Positions 28,117-39,600 are shown, numbered from the stretch's first letter. The stretch: DNA of 54,052 nucleotides from Saprospiraceae bacterium (GCA_016787525.1 JAEUUP010000071.1:1-54052); one strand, 5' to 3'. Program-made: numbers and translations. The notes: a model not told the origin generated them from the letters alone.

Positions 28117-31100
28117 CTATTGCAAAGTTGCCGTTATTGTCAAAGTCACATTACCGACGGGGACAGTGCCGACATCCCAAATACCTGTTGTGGGATTATA
28201 TGTCCCGTTGGCTGTGGATGAGCTAACGTAGGTCATACCAGACGGTAAAAGGTCGCGTACTTTTGTATTCGGTGCAGCGATAGTACCGCTGTTGTTGAGT
28301 GTGAGTGTAAAAACAACTGTTTCATTCGCCCCCGGCGTAACGGTGGACTTATCAGCTGTTTTTGTCAAGGTCAAATGAGTCGTTGGATTGACCGTAACAC
28401 TTGTTGACGCATTGAGTGTACATGAACCTAAGCTCACGGCGACAGAATAAGTCCCTGCATCGGCTGTTGTCACACTGGGAATCGTTAGGACTGAACCAGT
28501 GGCCGTTGTTGCGTTGGGTTTTGTCCATGTATATGTGGCTGCTACGTCGCTTTCTGCGGTCAATGTCAAAGCATCGCCAACAGATACGACCGTTGTGCCT
28601 GTGATAATGGGTGCTGTCGGATATTTGCCAACGGTGACGTTGACCGATGATGAGCCTGTACAGCCTGCTGCCGTCGTTACCGAGACAATGTATGCGCCTG
28701 TGTGGTGGTCATCAGTAGCGTTGGTAATCGAAGGGTTTTGTAGGTTCGATGTAAAACCATTCGGTCCAGTCCAGTTGTAACTCGCCCCAGATACTGAGGG
28801 GGTCGCCGTCAAGTTGAGCGTTTGTCCCTCGCATACTGTATTGGCTGCGGCAGTCACTGTTTGAGAACAAGCGTTATTGGTAACAGAGACAGAAACCGTC
28901 GCCGTCGCCGTACAACCCTCTGCATTGGTGACTGTGACTGTATAAGTGCCGCCGTATGCCAATGTTGCACTGCTGATAGTCGGGTTTTGTTCAGTTGACG
29001 TAAAGCTATTAGGACCCGACCATGCGTAAGTCGCTCCGCCACTGGCTGTTAGATTAATGGCTTGACCCACCGCAACAGGTGAATTAGCACCAGCAGATGC
29101 CGTCGGTGTATTGAAAGCAACTGTTGTCGTGGCTGTTGATGTATTGCCATAAGAAGTAACGGTGACGGTGTATGTACCAGCGGCCGCTGCTGTTGCAGAA
29201 GCAATACTTGGATTCTGCAAAGGCGATGTGAAACCGTTGGGACCCGACCACGCATAGGTTAAGCCTCCTGATGCTTGCAGATTGATTGTTCCATTCAAGC
29301 AAATCGGGCTGTTGCTCGTTGCTGCCGCACAAGGCGCAGGGTATAAAACAACCGAAATGTCTTCGACACAACAATCGCCACCATTGAATACCCGCACCGT
29401 GTAGCGCAACGAGTCCGAAGGGTTCTCCAAATTGCCTATGGTGTATGTTGCGCCAGACAAATTAGTAGCTCCAGCATAAGCTGGGCCCGTATAAGTCGCA
29501 CCGACAGACCATCCGATGCGTGTACCATTGGTGATACTCGTTACATTGAGTTGTGCATTGCTGTTGGCAACAGCTCCATTACACGTTGCTCGAGTAGCAG
29601 AAAGCGAAAACGAAGGCTGTGTACAAGGTATGAGTTCTGTTGTGAAGAAAGCATCGTCTGTTTCAGTCGTTGAATTATTGGCTAAAGTCACTCCAGACAC
29701 CACTTGGTCAGCGTTGATAATCTCTGCATAGTTGTACAAGAAGATACTACCTAATGTCACATTCACAGGAACAGAAGCCGAACACAGCGTAGAAGCCCCT
29801 GTGATAGTGACAGAATATGTCCCTGCATTCGCCAAAGCTGCGGGCGAAATAACAGGGTCAGAAGATGTAGATGAAAAACCATTGGGCCCAGACCACGCAT
29901 AAGTTGTGCCACCCGTAGCATGTAATTGAATGCTTTCACTCACACATACAGTCCCTTTGGTGACAGTTGCCACAGGTGTTGGATTCACGACGACTGTCGT
30001 AGAAGCTGTACCTGCACACGAACCGCCTGTTACTGTAACGTTATAAGTGCCTGCAACAACGGGCGATACTGAGGGGTTCTGCAAAGTAGAAGTGAAACCA
30101 CTCGGACCTGACCACAAATAAGATGTACCGCTACCCGAAGCAGACAATTGCAAGACACTGCCCGCACACAATGGACTGTTGGAGGTAGCAGAAGCGGTGG
30201 CATTACTCAATGTTACAACGGTATTGGCAGATACGGTGCAACCGTTTTTGGTCACTTGAACAGCGTATGTACCCGCATCTGAAGCTGTTGATGTGGTCAA
30301 TGTCGGATTTTGCAAAGTAGATGTAAAACCATTGGGCCCTGCCCAAGCATATGTGCCACCACCCGTAGCACTCAGAAGGATAGCACCACCCACACAACCT
30401 GCCGAATTAGCAGCCGTCGCAGTCACCGTAGTGACAACAACAGAGACCGTACTCGTAGCGGTACATGTTGGGGAGTTGGACACAGTGACGCTGTACGTTC
30501 CGCTGTTGACATCCGACACACCTGAGATAGTTGGTGATTGTGTTGTTGAAGTAAAACCATTGGGTCCTGACCATGTATAAGTTGAGCCAGAGTTGCCACC
30601 AGAGACTGAGAGCGTGACACTTTGACCCGCACAAACTGTTGAAGGGCTTGCCGAAGCCGTTGCTGTTACAGAGCAAGCGGTAAAACCAAAGTCGTAAGTA
30701 TCGTTGTGTTCTCCATAAAACCCTGTTGTGAGGGCAATCGTCGGTATGCCACTGCTGACAACCGCATCATTGTTCGCCAATGATGTACCTGCATTGATAC
30801 CCGAAGTGCCACCAGTTGTTGGCGTAGTCAAAGACAAACCTGTGACAGATGAATGAGTGCCTAATGAGGTGACTTTTAAGAAATAATTGGTGCTTGGCGT
30901 GAGTGCCAAGCCGTATATATTGTTCGCTGTGGACGTACCAGTGGCATTTGAGAAATAGTATTGCCCCTTAGCATCCGTCGTAGCGGTTGCGATGACCGTT
31001 GTACCATCAGCCGCATAGAGTTTTACAGTCACTCCTTGTAGTGGCGTTTCACCTGCATCTTGTACACCGTCGTTGTCGGTATCTTTCCAAACAAAATTAC

Positions 31101-33018
31101 CTATCTGAATGGGTGGTACATTACACATAACTTCAGGTTCGCCTAAGCCTACACCTTTGTTGACACCATTGGGCGTGATTTGGTACTGTGCTGTGCGCTT
31201 ACCCGTGACTGTTGAATAGAAATGTCCCCCTTGATTGAAGTTCTCAACAATTGGGTCAAAAGCGTTGGTAAACACCTGTTGAGTCCCTTGAAGCATCGCC
31301 AAACCACCTAAAGTCACCTCCATGTGTTGCGCTGGATTGGATGAAGCCATGTCTTGATAGAAAAACTCACCGACGTTTTTAGGGCCGTCGTTTGCCAAAC
31401 TTACTGAGGGGGTGCCTCCTGGGTCGCTGTCAATGACGCAACCTGTGGCATCACCTTCTACTTTGAATCCACTCGCTGTTTTACAGACATAAACAATGTC
31501 GCCTGCCGCATCAATATCAATAAGTTTACTATTACCAGATATAGGAGAGAATTGTTGGTAGTCAAACTGCACGCCGCCACGGTCGAGGAAACCCAATACC
31601 ATGCTGCCGTTGGGTGTAAACTCAATATTCGATAAGATTGGTTCAGCCCAAGAGAACTCACCACCCAAAGCTGGTAATGACCAAGTATCTGTCCAAGGTC
31701 GCCAAGTACCTAAGCGATAAGCACTGTTCGATGCTGTGGGCCAAGCTGAGTTTTCACGTGTATAGTTCAATGCCATTTCAAACTCTTTGGTGAAGCCTGC
31801 CGCCACGTTAGCAGGGTCGAATGACAAGACATACGCCTTCAAATCGGCGGCTGCACCCGTCGAACCATCGCAGACAACACCCAAATAACCTCTGCCATGA
31901 TAGAAACTCAATGCCCAAGGGCGTAGCTGACCATTGCAAGAGGTGATGGCGGAGAAGTTGATATTGTAGGTGGACACCAAAGAAGCTGCTGGTGTGCCTC
32001 CTGTCGTAGGCAACAGGGCTTGATTGCTGACATCTACTCTTATCAAACTCTTTTGATTCAGATTGACCAACCATAGGTACTTATAATCTTCACTCATCAC
32101 AATATCGCCAAAGCCCACTTTGCCTACTTTTGAGAAAGCAGCTAAGTCACGGCTTTGTCTATTGACCGAAGACAAGGCGTTGTCGTCTGCTGCTGTCGTG
32201 CCGCTGACGGCTGTTGTCTTGATGCTGCGCGATACAGAGCCTAAATCAATGCCGTTGACACCTTGCAAACGGAATCCACCGATGTATGTACCCGCCAAAC
32301 CGTTGTAGTCAATCATATAAACACCATCCACAGTCTGTGAATTACTGAGGGGTCTGGCAAATTCGCCCAAATCCACATGTCGTTTGAGAACAGCCGAATA
32401 GAACATACGTTTGGTGTTCTTTTTCCATGCACCACCCCAAGTTGCACCGACTTTACCGAAAGCCACATTCTTCGTAGGCGCAGGTGTTGTGGACATGCCG
32501 CCCGTCGTCGCAGACGCTGTGGAAGGAAAAGACACGATACCCGGATGCGTGTTGACATCGGTGAACCCTGATTGTGTCGAAGCACCTGCATCATAGCAAG
32601 GTATGGCAATATTCGGATTGGCTTGGCAATAGTCAGAAGGATGACAGATACCCAAGTCCACACCTGTGGCAGATGCTGTGACAAACTGCACCGTCGTTCC
32701 ACTGCCTGTTCCGAAAATACTGTTGAAATACCCCGTCGGCAGGTTGGTAAATTCAACACGATAATTTTGACCATTCGTTAAACTCGACAGGGTGTATGTA
32801 CCCGTTGCCGAGGTTGTGGCGGTCGCAGCACTCACACCCGCAGTGTTGTAAGCTGTGACCGTGATGCTGGGGACACCTATTTCGGGTGCATCCTTTGCTG
32901 CATTTTGGTTGAGGTCATAATAAACCGTTCCTGTTATGGTTTGTGCCAACATAGAACTACGGGCATACACCAATAGATTTAATGTCAGAATAATTGGCAA
33001 GACAGATTTTATTGACAT
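28117..33018 (-). CDS. Large secreted protein: SdrD B-like modules, propeller-like region, Ig-like repeats, terminal DUF11
   Basis: 1633 residues. The signal peptide is at 1-26 (LPIILTLNLLVYARSSMLAQ). It parallels the 2197-residue neighbour: SdrD B-like (about 27-110), propeller-like region with CQANPNIAIPCYD and MFYSAVLKRHVDLG (120-645), SdrD B-like (650-775; VWKDTDNDGVQDAGET), then about eight Ig-like repeats with [10 protein letters not shown] cores, interrupted near 1105-1250 by the YNYAEIINADQ/CCVEDISVV insert. It ends differently: residues 1546-1633 are a DUF11 domain (LTLTKTADKSTVTPG, RDLLPSGMTYVSS) and the protein stops right after TITATLQ. DUF11 usually occurs in repeated surface proteins; here it may take the place of the CCP/CIP cassette. 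Confidence 0.88.
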   Translation of the reverse strand: MSIKSVLPIILTLNLLVYARSSMLAQTITGTVYYDLNQNAAKDAPEIGVPSITVTAYNTAGVSAATATTSATGTYTLSSLTNGQNYRVEFTNLPTGYFNSIFGTGSGTTVQFVTASATGVDLGICHPSDYCQANPNIAIPCYDAGASTQSGFTDVNTHPGIVSFPSTASATTGGMSTTPAPTKNVAFGKVGATWGGAWKKNTKRMFYSAVLKRHVDLGEFARPLSNSQTVDGVYMIDYNGLAGTYIGGFRLQGVNGIDLGSVSRSIKTTAVSGTTAADDNALSSVNRQSRDLAAFSKVGKVGFGDIVMSEDYKYLWLVNLNQKSLIRVDVSNQALLPTTGGTPAASLVSTYNINFSAITSCNGQLRPWALSFYHGRGYLGVVCDGSTGAAADLKAYVLSFDPANVAAGFTKEFEMALNYTRENSAWPTASNSAYRLGTWRPWTDTWSLPALGGEFSWAEPILSNIEFTPNGSMVLGFLDRGGVQFDYQQFSPISGNSKLIDIDAAGDIVYVCKTASGFKVEGDATGCVIDSDPGGTPSVSLANDGPKNVGEFFYQDMASSNPAQHMEVTLGGLAMLQGTQQVFTNAFDPIVENFNQGGHFYSTVTGKRTAQYQITPNGVNKGVGLGEPEVMCNVPPIQIGNFVWKDTDNDGVQDAGETPLQGVTVKLYAADGTTVIATATTDAKGQYYFSNATGTSTANNIYGLALTPSTNYFLKVTSLGTHSSVTGLSLTTPTTGGTSGINAGTSLANNDAVVSSGIPTIALTTGFYGEHNDTYDFGFTACSVTATASASPSTVCAGQSVTLSVSGGNSGSTYTWSGPNGFTSTTQSPTISGVSDVNSGTYSVTVSNSPTCTATSTVSVVVTTVTATAANSAGCVGGAILLSATGGGTYAWAGPNGFTSTLQNPTLTTSTASDAGTYAVQVTKNGCTVSANTVVTLSNATASATSNSPLCAGSVLQLSASGSGTSYLWSGPSGFTSTLQNPSVSPVVAGTYNVTVTGGSCAGTASTTVVVNPTPVATVTKGTVCVSESIQLHATGGTTYAWSGPNGFSSTSSDPVISPAALANAGTYSVTITGASTLCSASVPVNVTLGSIFLYNYAEIINADQVVSGVTLANNSTTETDDAFFTTELIPCTQPSFSLSATRATCNGAVANSNAQLNVTSITNGTRIGWSVGATYTGPAYAGATNLSGATYTIGNLENPSDSLRYTVRVFNGGDCCVEDISVVLYPAPCAAATSNSPICLNGTINLQASGGLTYAWSGPNGFTSPLQNPSIASATAAAAGTYTVTVTSYGNTSTATTTVAFNTPTASAGANSPVAVGQAINLTASGGATYAWSGPNSFTSTEQNPTISSATLAYGGTYTVTVTNAEGCTATATVSVSVTNNACSQTVTAAANTVCEGQTLNLTATPSVSGASYNWTGPNGFTSNLQNPSITNATDDHHTGAYIVSVTTAAGCTGSSSVNVTVGKYPTAPIITGTTVVSVGDALTLTAESDVAATYTWTKPNATTATGSVLTIPSVTTADAGTYSVAVSLGSCTLNASTSVTVNPTTHLTLTKTADKSTVTPGANETVVFTLTLNNSGTIAAPNTKVRDLLPSGMTYVSSSTANGTYNPTTGIWDVGTVPVGNVTLTITATLQ

Positions 33019-33156
33019 TGTATGTATTTTTTTCTTTTTAAAAACCTCTGATTTGTCATTGTGTCATTCGGCATCAGCCATTAACCCTTTATATCCGTAT
33101 GCACCTTTTTAAAGTCTATAGACTCCAAACCAAGATTTATACTGAGGGGGTCGTCC

Positions 33157-36030
33157 TTATTGTGCTGTGACGACGATGGTCAAAGTTGGAGCAGCAGCCC
33201 CAGCTACTGAGGGGAGAGTCCAAATGCCCGTTGTCGAATTATATGTACCCGATGAAGGCGTTGCTGAAACGAAATTCACACCTGCGGGCAGTTTATCTTT
33301 CACTTGTACATTAGTCGCTGTGTTCGTACCTGAATTGGTCAAAGTCAAAGTATAAGTGATGTTTTGACCCGATGAAACAGTCGTTTTATCCGCCGTCATT
33401 GCCAAATTGAGGGTGACAGGTGAGTTCTCCTGCGTTGCAAAAGTGAAAAACTGACCCGTTGTGAAATCTACTGGCGCTTCCCAGTTTGTGCCGTTGAGTG
33501 TCATAGCATATTCTGTTGCGCCCGAAGCAAAATTGCCATCGGCATCCACTAAAAGATATACGGTATTTGTTTCGGCAGGCAAGCCGTTCGTGCCGCTGTT
33601 GTCAGGCACTTGTACTTTGACATAGCCCACTGTACCTGTTTCTTGCACTTTCCATTTACGTGCAACGATTTGACGAGAAGGTGGTGCGCCTGTGGTCGTC
33701 CATGCAGCCACAGAAGCAGCATCGTCGCCCCATATAAGCGCAGATTTGTCAGCAGAAAAAGTAGTAGTATTGGAAGCATTGTCGGTCGCAATGGTATTGC
33801 CATTGCCCATGACGACTTGCAAACCAGTATTGACGGATTTAGATTGTTTTTGGTTGAGGGCAGAAGCATCATCGCGGGAGATACCTGTGATATTGTTTTT
33901 GTAACCACTATTGGTTGTGCCATTCCAAAAAATAGTTCCAGTTGTGCCATTCCAATCAGAAGCTACATAATTTGTAGCCGTCGTTTGGTCGAGAGTAATA
34001 CCATATTTGATTGCCAAATAAGAGTTTACTTTTAAGACATTGGCAGTTGAAAGGTTACTGGGAAAAATAACAGCCTCTGCAATGTCGCCATTCCAAAAAG
34101 AAGCATCTACAGGGTCACAGCCGATGCGCCCAGCAGTTATTTGCTTGTTAGCAGTAAAAGTTATCGTCCCTCTTTGTACACCAGAAGAGAGAATAATTCC
34201 TTGTGTACCTGTATATTTACCATTTGTCAGAGCTGGTAGATTATTGGCATATTCTAATGCAGAACTAATAGCATCCGATGTGTTAAAAGCTGTAACGGCA
34301 TTTGCTGTTGCCGTTTGTTTACCTAATGTAAAAAAAGTATTTGCTGCACTACCTCCATAAGAAATAATATGCATCCAACCACCTGCTGTATTCAGATTGC
34401 GAGCTACGGCAAAAGCTTCTACAGTTGCAGTTCCTGTCGGTAAACCTGTAAGGTTTGACAAAACTAAACGATCGGTTGTACCGTTAAAATTCAGTGCTGG
34501 ATTGTAGTTGATGCTGGATGTGGTGAGTGACGGTTGGTTTGCAACCGTTGATTGTGAGCCGTCGCGTCCATTGCCAGATTGGTCAGCCCAAGTGAATGTA
34601 GCACCTGTTGTGACACCTGTATTGGCTTTGAGCCAAATAGAAGAACCTGCAACACCACCTGGTGCAGGTGGTACTTGTGTCGCAAACGTAAAAAACTGTC
34701 CCGTTGTGAAGTCCACATTCCCTTCCCAATTCGAGCCATTGAGCGTCATAGCCACTTCTGTTGCACCTGATGCAAAGTTACCATCGGCATCAACCAATAA
34801 ATAAACAGTTGTCACTTCAGCTGGTAGTCCAGAAATTGAATTATCCGCTACTTGTACTTTAACAGAGCCAACTGTACCTGTCTCTTGTACTTTCCAAGTA
34901 CGGGCAACAATTTGGCGGTTGGTAGGTGCACCTGTGGTTGTCCAAGCGGATACGGATCCTGCATTGTCACCCCAAATAAGCGCAGATTTATCGGCTGAAA
35001 AGGCATTGCTATTAGATGCGTTATCCGCAGCTATGGTATTGCCGTTGCCCATGACTACTTGTAAACCTGTATTGACGGATTTGGATTGTTTTTGATTAAG
35101 ACCAGAAGCATCGTCTCGAGCTATACCCGCAACGTTGTTTTGATAAGTGGCATTGCCTGTCCAAATAGTTGTACCCGCTGAATTTAGATAATCAGAAAGT
35201 GAAGAGGTTGTACCTAAGGTAATACCCCATTTTACAGCCAAATATGAAGATACCCTTAACCGCTCACTTGCTGTCAAAACAGCATTGAACGAGATAACTT
35301 CTGGCAAAATACTCCCGTATTGGAATTGATTGTCACTGGTCGCACCTAAACGATATGAGCCAATATACGGTGATGGTGCAGTCCCAACAGTGGTAATAGA
35401 AGACGTACCAATACCATTTAATAATAAATTGATATTGGTATTACTAACATGTTGTCCATCAAAAATTGTAGGTGTTACATCTGAAATAGTATAGCCAAGG
35501 GTTGCTCCCATGTAGTTATTTCCAGCCAAATTATTTTTGGCACCGTGCGCCATATTTGTACCATTGAAGCGTGCATAACCTTGACCATTGCCGCCTGTAC
35601 CACCTGCCGTCGCATCGTCATAGCCGACTACTGCTACTATGGATGATGTAGCTCTTAGATTAAAAACAAAGAAAACAGATCTGGTTGAAAGTCCTCCAGT
35701 ACCATCAAGGGAATTAGTAGAAGAAAAATCTACTGTTGGGTTAAAGTTCATACCATTCCCGCCTGTCGCCGAACGAAAAGTTGCGCCCGCACTGATAGGT
35801 GCTGTAAATCCTGAATTCGTTGTCGTTGTAGCATTATTGGAATTTCCTGATTGGTCTAACCAAGAGGTAATAGCTCCGCCCTCAGTGGTACTACTTGTAC
35901 CCGCATTTGCTTTGAGCCAAAGCGTTGCTCCTGTCACGCCGCCAGGTGATTGCCCCCTCAGTATAACACTCCAACACACTAAGGCAAAAAGCCAGTAATG
36001 CTTTTGATATTTAAAAGATAAATTCATCAT
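33157..36030 (-). CDS. Secreted protein with duplicated lectin-like domains and terminal DUF11
   Basis: I take the ATG at 36028-36030 (957 residues), because MMNLSFKYQKHYWLFALVCW opens a normal signal peptide ending LRGQ; an upstream in-frame ATG at 36099 adds 23 residues. The body is a tandem duplication of about 400 residues. Each half starts with (L/I)WLKAN and SWLDQSGN or TWADQSGN, a LamG/concanavalin-like pattern often seen in Bacteroidota surface proteins, and ends with SKSVNTGLQVVMGNGNTIA, FSADKSALIWGD and a beta-rich module ending TTGQFFTFATQ. The C-terminal 88 residues are DUF11, stopping right after TIVVTAQ, as in the upstream paralogue. A minus-oriented word (35954) encodes the LRG of the signal peptide. 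Confidence 0.85.
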   Translation of the reverse strand: MMNLSFKYQKHYWLFALVCWSVILRGQSPGGVTGATLWLKANAGTSSTTEGGAITSWLDQSGNSNNATTTTNSGFTAPISAGATFRSATGGNGMNFNPTVDFSSTNSLDGTGGLSTRSVFFVFNLRATSSIVAVVGYDDATAGGTGGNGQGYARFNGTNMAHGAKNNLAGNNYMGATLGYTISDVTPTIFDGQHVSNTNINLLLNGIGTSSITTVGTAPSPYIGSYRLGATSDNQFQYGSILPEVISFNAVLTASERLRVSSYLAVKWGITLGTTSSLSDYLNSAGTTIWTGNATYQNNVAGIARDDASGLNQKQSKSVNTGLQVVMGNGNTIAADNASNSNAFSADKSALIWGDNAGSVSAWTTTGAPTNRQIVARTWKVQETGTVGSVKVQVADNSISGLPAEVTTVYLLVDADGNFASGATEVAMTLNGSNWEGNVDFTTGQFFTFATQVPPAPGGVAGSSIWLKANTGVTTGATFTWADQSGNGRDGSQSTVANQPSLTTSSINYNPALNFNGTTDRLVLSNLTGLPTGTATVEAFAVARNLNTAGGWMHIISYGGSAANTFFTLGKQTATANAVTAFNTSDAISSALEYANNLPALTNGKYTGTQGIILSSGVQRGTITFTANKQITAGRIGCDPVDASFWNGDIAEAVIFPSNLSTANVLKVNSYLAIKYGITLDQTTATNYVASDWNGTTGTIFWNGTTNSGYKNNITGISRDDASALNQKQSKSVNTGLQVVMGNGNTIATDNASNTTTFSADKSALIWGDDAASVAAWTTTGAPPSRQIVARKWKVQETGTVGYVKVQVPDNSGTNGLPAETNTVYLLVDADGNFASGATEYAMTLNGTNWEAPVDFTTGQFFTFATQENSPVTLNLAMTADKTTVSSGQNITYTLTLTNSGTNTATNVQVKDKLPAGVNFVSATPSSGTYNSTTGIWTLPSVAGAAAPTLTIVVTAQ

Positions 36031-36120
36031 TCTGAATGAATAGTTTTGTATTAACCGATTGATATATTTTAGATTTGTTGAAAGGCATAGGCAAAGCACC
36101 TAAGAACCAAAAGATATTAT

Positions 36121-36174
36121 GATTAAGAAGGAGTCTATACGCTCTATGCCGAGAGTATAGACTCCTTCTTAATC
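36121..36174. repeat. Perfect 20-bp inverted repeat with 14-nt loop
   Basis: GATTAAGAAGGAGTCTATAC (36121-36140) pairs perfectly with 36155-36174. It lies about 90 bp upstream of the chosen start codon of the lectin-like gene, in its probable promoter or 5' leader. There is no U-tract on the minus strand, so a terminator is not the obvious reading. It could be an operator, an mRNA structure or a small mobile palindrome. Confidence 0.9.
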
Positions 36175-36585
36175 AATGTCGCCTTGCTTCAATTGCTGAA
36201 AAGGTTAGAATAGGGAATTGCATGTTTTATTTATTAAATGATTATGAATTAAAATTTACATATACGGTTTTAATGCAAAAATGTCATATAAACTTATTTT
36301 ACAAATTATATGCCAAAGTGTGTGAAAAACCTCATACGACAATTATCAATGTGTTCTGGTCCACTTAATACTATCTGCTCACAATATCAAATAGAAGCCT
36401 TACTTGTATGAACTCAGAGAAAATATGCTCTCGCTTTTAGCAACATCATTTTGATAATCAACTTTTTATGGAAGTATGCTTATATTAAAACCATTCTTCC
36501 ATTTTTTGTGAACAAAAGGGCAATCGTCAAAAAAATTTTAAGATGATTTACTTCTAAACTATTTGGTATTTAACAGATAACCAAA
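36175..36585. other. AT-rich intergenic stretch, no gene seen
   Basis: This part of the 569-bp gap has no supported frame. At about 36337 it shares the 14-mer ATTATCAATGTGTT with the transposon's right end (near 9341). The following bases diverge, so I do not call an element remnant. Confidence 0.5.
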
Positions 36586-36614
36586 AAGCCACCCCTCAGT
36601 ATGAGGAGTGGCTT
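36586..36614 (-). terminator. Terminator of the 1732-residue gene, containing the TACTGAGGGG word
   Basis: On the minus strand AAGCCACTCCTCA (36614-36602) pairs with TGAGGGGTGGCTT (36598-36586), with one A-C mismatch, around a 3-nt loop, followed by TTT. The word CCCCTCAGTA (36592-36601) forms one arm and the loop. The stem arms match those of the rodA and 48396 terminators. Confidence 0.88.
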
Positions 36615-36668
36615 CGCCAATAAATAAACTATTTCTTGCTCTTGTGGAGCTTCATAACCATTTCTTAT

Positions 36669-39600
36669 TTAATTTGTCCTCGTGATAGCAACGGGAATAC
36701 AGAGTTGTGGTGGGCAACAAACTTGTATCGCAACGGTTACTTTTTTACCTATTGAATAACAACCCGCAGGGCTGCGTTCAAATAAATAATAATCGCCCGC
36801 AACAACATCATTAGGATTACTTACCAATGCTGAACCAGATGAATTACTGACATGCCACTCATAAACACCACCCGATACTGAGGGGGTCAATGCTGATGAA
36901 ATCACCGTCAAATCCACTGTGGGCAATGGACAAATGTTCGTAATTGGGCTGGATACTGAGGGGGTCGTTGGCGTTGGATTGACCGTGATGACCAAGGTAT
37001 CAATATCAAAACAACCGCTTACCAACGTGTCTTTGATGTAATACGTCGTTGTGACTGAGGGGGTCACATTGGTCAGGTTAGTCAAGGCTGTCCATGTTGT
37101 GCCATTGGTTGAATAGCTCAATGTACCTTTCACACCGCTTGCCAATGTGAATAAATCAACTGTTGCACCATTACAAATCGTCGCATTGGTCACTACCAAA
37201 GTCGTATCACAGAAAGGATAAAAACCAAAATCGTAGGTATGATTCACTGAACCTACCGCCCCTGTTGTGAAACTGATGACTTTGTATTTGCCTGTTGTGA
37301 CCGCATCGTTGTCGTTTTGGTCGTTGCCGTTGTTGGCGGTACTATTGGCTGTCGTCAATGCCAATTTGATAAATGTGCTTTGATTGCTTGTATCAATACG
37401 GACTTCATAAGCTGTTGTCGGCAACAGAATCGTATCCGCCCCGGTGCCTGTCCATGTGGCACCTGAAGCATTTTTATCCGAGAAGTAATACTCACCACTA
37501 CTGTTTGTTGTGGTCGAAGCGATTTGCGTTCCGCCTTTCCACAAGGTAACGGTCACGTTACTGAGGGGTGGTTCACAAGGGTCTTGTACGCCGTCTTTGT
37601 TGCTGTCTTGCCAAACGTAGTTGCCGATTTGTAAATACTGAGGGGTCGCACAACCTAATTCAATATCACCTAATCCTGCTGTTTTACCAAATAAGCCATT
37701 ATTCAACTGTCCTTGATAAACCACATAGCTGTTGTTTTTTGCACCCGTAGAATTGTTAGATGTGATAACACCCCCTGCATCAAATGGGTGTGACGACCAG
37801 TCGGCTGGAATATTATAATTCACTGGGTCTATAGCTGTTGACATAATCTCTCCCGAACCTGGTCTGATTCCCAAACCGCCTAATGAAGTTTCAGCATGAG
37901 CTAATTTAGGTACATCACCATTGTATGACCACACTAAATTCTCATCATAAAACTCACCAAAACCTGGACCTTGTTGATTCGTTACACCATAACCTGTTGA
38001 AGTTCCAGTTTTTGCTGCATTTTCAAGGACATAACTGCCACTTGAATAATATGCTCTCAGGATATCGCCGCCTACGGTATTGGAATACAAAAGAGAATTC
38101 CCAACAGGACGATAGTTCCAATTACCACCGATAAAGCCAGCACGGTCAGTAAAACCAATAATCATAGAACCATCTATGTCAAATTCAATATCAGAAAGTA
38201 TAGGCATCGGGTAAACCCAGCCGAAACGACCGCCCAAATCTCGAGTGGTAGCTGTATAGGTATTCCAGTCATCTGTCCATGGATACCAGCCTGTTCTATC
38301 TATCAATGCAGGATTGTCATCAGCGAAGCCTTTAGGATAAGTCAACGGGAAATCAAAAACAGTCGTCCATGTTGAACCTGAAAGTTTGTAAATATAAGCA
38401 CGCAAATTGGACTTGTTTTGTGAAGTACCACCATCGCAAATGACACCTACATAAGCATCTCCTTTATAAATTTTTAAGCCAAATGGACGAGCCGTACCGC
38501 CTACGCAGTTTGGGTCTGGAATGGTGAAACTCGTGGTATTAGCTGCAGTGGGCTTAGTCGTACCATCGCTATTGTAAGCTGTAATATCAACGGCATACAA
38601 TTTTTTATCATAAACATTGACAAACCATAAAGTATCGCCATTGGTACTAATATCAAGATCGCCAATGCCGACCCGACCAATATGTTCAATCACTGTTGAG
38701 TCATTAGAGGCAGCCGTTTTACTGCCAGTCAGTCCGCGAGCAGAATTAGACAGTACAGGGTTAGAAGGGTTATCAAGGTCAATACCTAAATCGGTTTCAA
38801 CATCTATAAAATTACTTACTGTTGGTGAAGCCAAATTACTCACATTGGTCACATAGATACCACCAATACCTTGTGAGCCTAAACCTGCATGGCGTTTGAG
38901 AATAGCTGATTGGAAAATGCGTTTCGTGTTTCTATTATAAGCCGTTCCCCATAAAGTTCCCACTTGTGAGGCATAGGCAATATGAGTAGGTGCAGTATAA
39001 CCACCACCCGTTTGATTGGGTAAACCCGAATTACTATAATCAAACATAACAGTTGCATCTGTATTGGCGGCTGTACCTGCTACGAGTGGGTCGCCAGAGG
39101 CAAAACAAGGAACAAAAACTTTGGGATTGGTTTGACAGTAGTCATTGGGGTCAAGTACACCCAAATCCACAGAACAATTTGCCGCACTGACAAATTGCGT
39201 AGTTGTCCGTCCGTTTGTACCATTCGGTGTACCTTGCCCATAAAGCGTTGGCAAGCCACTGAATTCTACACGAATTGGGTAATTACCAGCCGTTAATCCT
39301 GAAAAAGCATATTTACCAGTAGCATCAGTGGTTTGTGTACCGCCCACTTGACTGCCATTACAATCAAAGGCTTTGACTGTAACACCCGCTAAACCATTGG
39401 TTTCACCACTGCTTTTTATACCATCGGCATTATAATCACTAAAAACAGTACCGCCCGACTGATTAGCACCCGTACTGCACACCAAAGGTTCGCAAGCCGC
39501 AGGTGCTGCAAAAGCACTACTTGTCGCACTGCAAGAGGTAGTAGTAGAAAAATTAGCCGAAACTGTAAGTCCAGTCGCACCATTAGCAGGTATCTCAAAT

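Noticed and set aside
36330-36380. Possible remnant of another copy of the transposon's right end (shared ATTATCAATGTGTT)
   Set aside because: The match stops after 14 bp and the inverted repeat itself is not recognisable; AT-rich chance similarity is likely.
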